The notes beneath the pieces were generated by a model that made no database searches, had not been told where the DNA came from, and saw only the letters and a program-made list of their open reading frames with translations. From NCBI GenBank assembly GCA_030530785.1, contig JAUMUJ010000025.1:1-33283 (forward strand): DNA of 33,283 bases, in the 5' to 3' direction. Below are positions 33,030 to 33,283 of this stretch, in pieces. This DNA is from Moraxella sp. GTDB taxonomy: Bacteria; Pseudomonadota; Gammaproteobacteria; Pseudomonadales; Moraxellaceae. The translations under genes were made by a program, and so were the position numbers. Every line of letters begins with the position of its first letter. Positions within the stretch are counted from its first letter, which is position 1.

Positions 33030-33283
33030 TCACACACAAGGACGTTTACGACCACGACTGTCTTTGCAGGTGGGTTTTTCTTGCTCCATTCGTTTCCATG
33101 TTTCTAGTTGTATTGTTGGTATGCGTGGCTGACCATTCACACATTCAAAGTATTTTAGACCAATAGGAAGTTGATGTTTTTGCCAAAAAGCGATGAATTC
33201 CGCCTCACTACGAATCTCCCGACCTTGGCAGTCTTTGGGGAGTTTGGGGGTGTCGCCATCGCAGATAAAGTTACCGCCGATTT
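33030..33283 (-). CDS. C-terminal part of a Cys-rich hypothetical protein (truncated by the window edge)
   Basis: On the minus strand an open frame runs from the window edge to TGA at 33030-33032 (83 residues). Visible segments are NFICDGDTPKLPKDCQGREI, FIAFWQKHQLPIGLKYFECV, and a Cys-containing tail TCKDSRGRKRPCV. The four cysteines and their spacing suggest a secreted, disulphide-bonded or small metal-binding protein. The N-terminus lies beyond the window, so nothing more can be said. The 32887-33029 gap holds nothing recognisable. Confidence 0.65.
   Translation of the reverse strand, partial: IGGNFICDGDTPKLPKDCQGREIRSEAEFIAFWQKHQLPIGLKYFECVNGQPRIPTIQLETWKRMEQEKPTCKDSRGRKRPCV

Overview
The window looks like the origin-proximal part of a Moraxella-like (Moraxellaceae, Gammaproteobacteria) chromosome. 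This is inferred from the gene order after a DnaA-box-bearing left edge (rpmH, rnpA, yidD, yidC, then mnmE), from the protein character, and from moderate-to-low G+C. No rRNA, tRNA, CRISPR array, IS element or prophage was recognised.

Layout. 1-283: AT-rich segment with DnaA boxes, probably the right half of a dnaA/rpmH intergenic origin region (dnaA itself is not in the window). 284-2918: rpmH-rnpA-yidD-yidC. 3066-4637: a large DUF697/coiled-coil protein with a toxin-like C-terminus. 4989-8994: mnmE-nrdR-ribD-ribC (riboflavin synthase), with a 273-bp ribD/ribC gap packed with DnaA boxes and parS-like palindromes. 9153-12369: a membrane methyltransferase, fmt, a small DUF6578-like protein and rsmB. 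12521-16451: a VapBC-type toxin-antitoxin pair and a GmrSD-like DUF262/DUF1524 gene flank thrC; the toxin and the GmrSD-like gene are each broken by one in-frame TGA. 16878-22821: LysM protein, dadA and ygfZ (minus strand), yjdM, parC. 22822-23871: decayed DNA containing a dinJ/yafQ-like remnant. 23875-28356: a histidine phosphatase; a thioesterase flanked by two Rsm/Csr-type small RNA candidates; an ArsR-type regulator, a luciferase-like oxidoreductase, a 50-residue acidic peptide and an Old Yellow Enzyme. 28378-33283: yigZ, a secreted protein, rsuA-dtd, a Kef-type antiporter and a truncated gene at the right edge.

Main observations. (1) Ten 16-bp parS-like palindromes (consensus TGTTTCACGTGAAACA), eight with an intact CACGTG core, lie between 6.0 and 28.9 kb. 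Many sit inside genes, where they encode recurring V-S/P-R-E-T or F-H-V-E tetra/pentapeptides in MnmE, riboflavin synthase, Fmt, RsmB and YigZ. (2) The ribD/ribC gap combines four perfect TTATCCACA boxes with three parS-like sites. (3) Two paralogous, GGA-rich, terminator-ended small RNAs each have a GacA-box-like palindrome exactly 62 bp before a CATAAT -10 element, which suggests a Gac/Rsm circuit. (4) Three toxin-antitoxin or defence loci are independently inactivated.

Most of the rest is housekeeping: translation and tRNA/rRNA modification (mnmE, fmt, rsmB, rsuA, dtd, rnpA, rpmH), membrane protein insertion (yidC, yidD), riboflavin synthesis, threonine synthesis and chromosome decatenation (parC).
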